From Actinomycetota bacterium (lineage in GTDB: Bacteria > Actinomycetota > Thermoleophilia > Gaiellales > Gaiellaceae), in assembly GCA_013821525.1 (NCBI GenBank), contig JACDGR010000239.1, forward strand, positions 1 to 5,636: a DNA stretch of 5,636 bases, given 5' to 3'. A program made the position numbers and the translations under genes. The notes under the pieces are model-generated. The model was given only the letters and a program-made list of their open reading frames with translations. It was not told the DNA's origin and searched no databases. This document shows positions 5,440 through 5,636 of the stretch, one piece after another. How positions within the stretch are numbered: the first letter of the stretch is position 1; every line of letters begins with the position of its first letter.

Positions 5440-5636
5440 CTAGCCGTGCGCGGCGTACACGTCGTCGCAGAGGGTGAGCAGCCTCCGCACGTACGTGCGT
5501 GCGGCGGAGAGAGCAGGGCCGGCCGGGATCGCCAGCCCGGCGGTGCCAGCCGGGATCAGCGTGCACGTGAACAGACCGCGCCGTGCGTCGACGACCGACG
5601 GGAGCCTGCCGCCCTGGTAGCCCCACCTTGCGAGCC
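5440..5636 (-). CDS. C-terminal end of an unrecognised protein (partial, 5' end outside window)
   Basis: On the minus strand one frame is open from the window edge to a TAG at 5440-5442, giving 64 residues that begin LARWGYQGGRLPSVVDARRG and end LTLCDDVYAAHG. About 57 of 64 codons end in G or C, as expected for a real gene in this genome; the two other minus frames give an early stop or an Arg/His-rich, implausible protein. The middle is hydrophobic (about residues 22-42, rich in Ala, Gly, Pro), followed by a helix-like end. I do not recognise the family. It runs in the same direction as the small gene to its left, 47 bases away, so the two could share a transcript. Confidence 0.55.
   Translation of the reverse strand, partial: LARWGYQGGRLPSVVDARRGLFTCTLIPAGTAGLAIPAGPALSAARTYVRRLLTLCDDVYAAHG

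Overview
The window is GC-rich (roughly two-thirds G+C by eye) and almost fully coding. It carries most of a branched-chain-amino-acid-type (HAAT family) ABC importer operon on the minus strand and a divergent GntR/FCD regulator on the plus strand. Base composition, codon use with mostly G/C third positions, GTG/TTG starts and the style of the proteins suggest a high-GC actinobacterium, possibly from the Thermoleophilia (Gaiella/Solirubrobacter side). That placement is inference; no marker gene is present.

Layout from right to left along the minus-strand operon: a secreted solute-binding protein (2998-4197), a LivG-type ATPase (2215-2994), a LivF-type ATPase (1514-2218), a LivH-type permease (609-1517) and a LivM-type permease (1-612, cut by the window edge before its C-terminal part). 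The four downstream genes are joined by 4-base stop/start overlaps (GTGA, ATGA, GTGA), so they are very probably translationally coupled. The binding protein is separated from livG by only three bases. A perfect 10-bp hairpin lies just inside the livG reading frame and could set different expression levels for the binding protein and the membrane parts. Together the genes encode a complete importer: binding protein, two permeases forming the channel, and two ATPases.

The 197-bp divergent region (4198-4394) holds a clear Shine-Dalgarno for the binding protein, two short perfect hairpins or dyads, and weak promoter-like elements. The plus-strand gene (4395-5093) encodes a FadR/FCD-type GntR regulator that probably controls the transporter, as judged from position.

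The right end holds a small minus-strand gene (5090-5392) for a one-helix membrane protein with a Cys/His-rich tail. Its stop codon shares a CTAG palindrome with the regulator's stop. It is followed by the C-terminal end of an unrecognised minus-strand gene that runs off the window (5440-5636).

No RNA gene, mobile element, CRISPR array or attachment site was seen. I found no convincing new system. The best second-look items are the small Cys/His membrane protein, the intra-operon hairpin, the leader dyads and the binding protein's lack of a lipobox.
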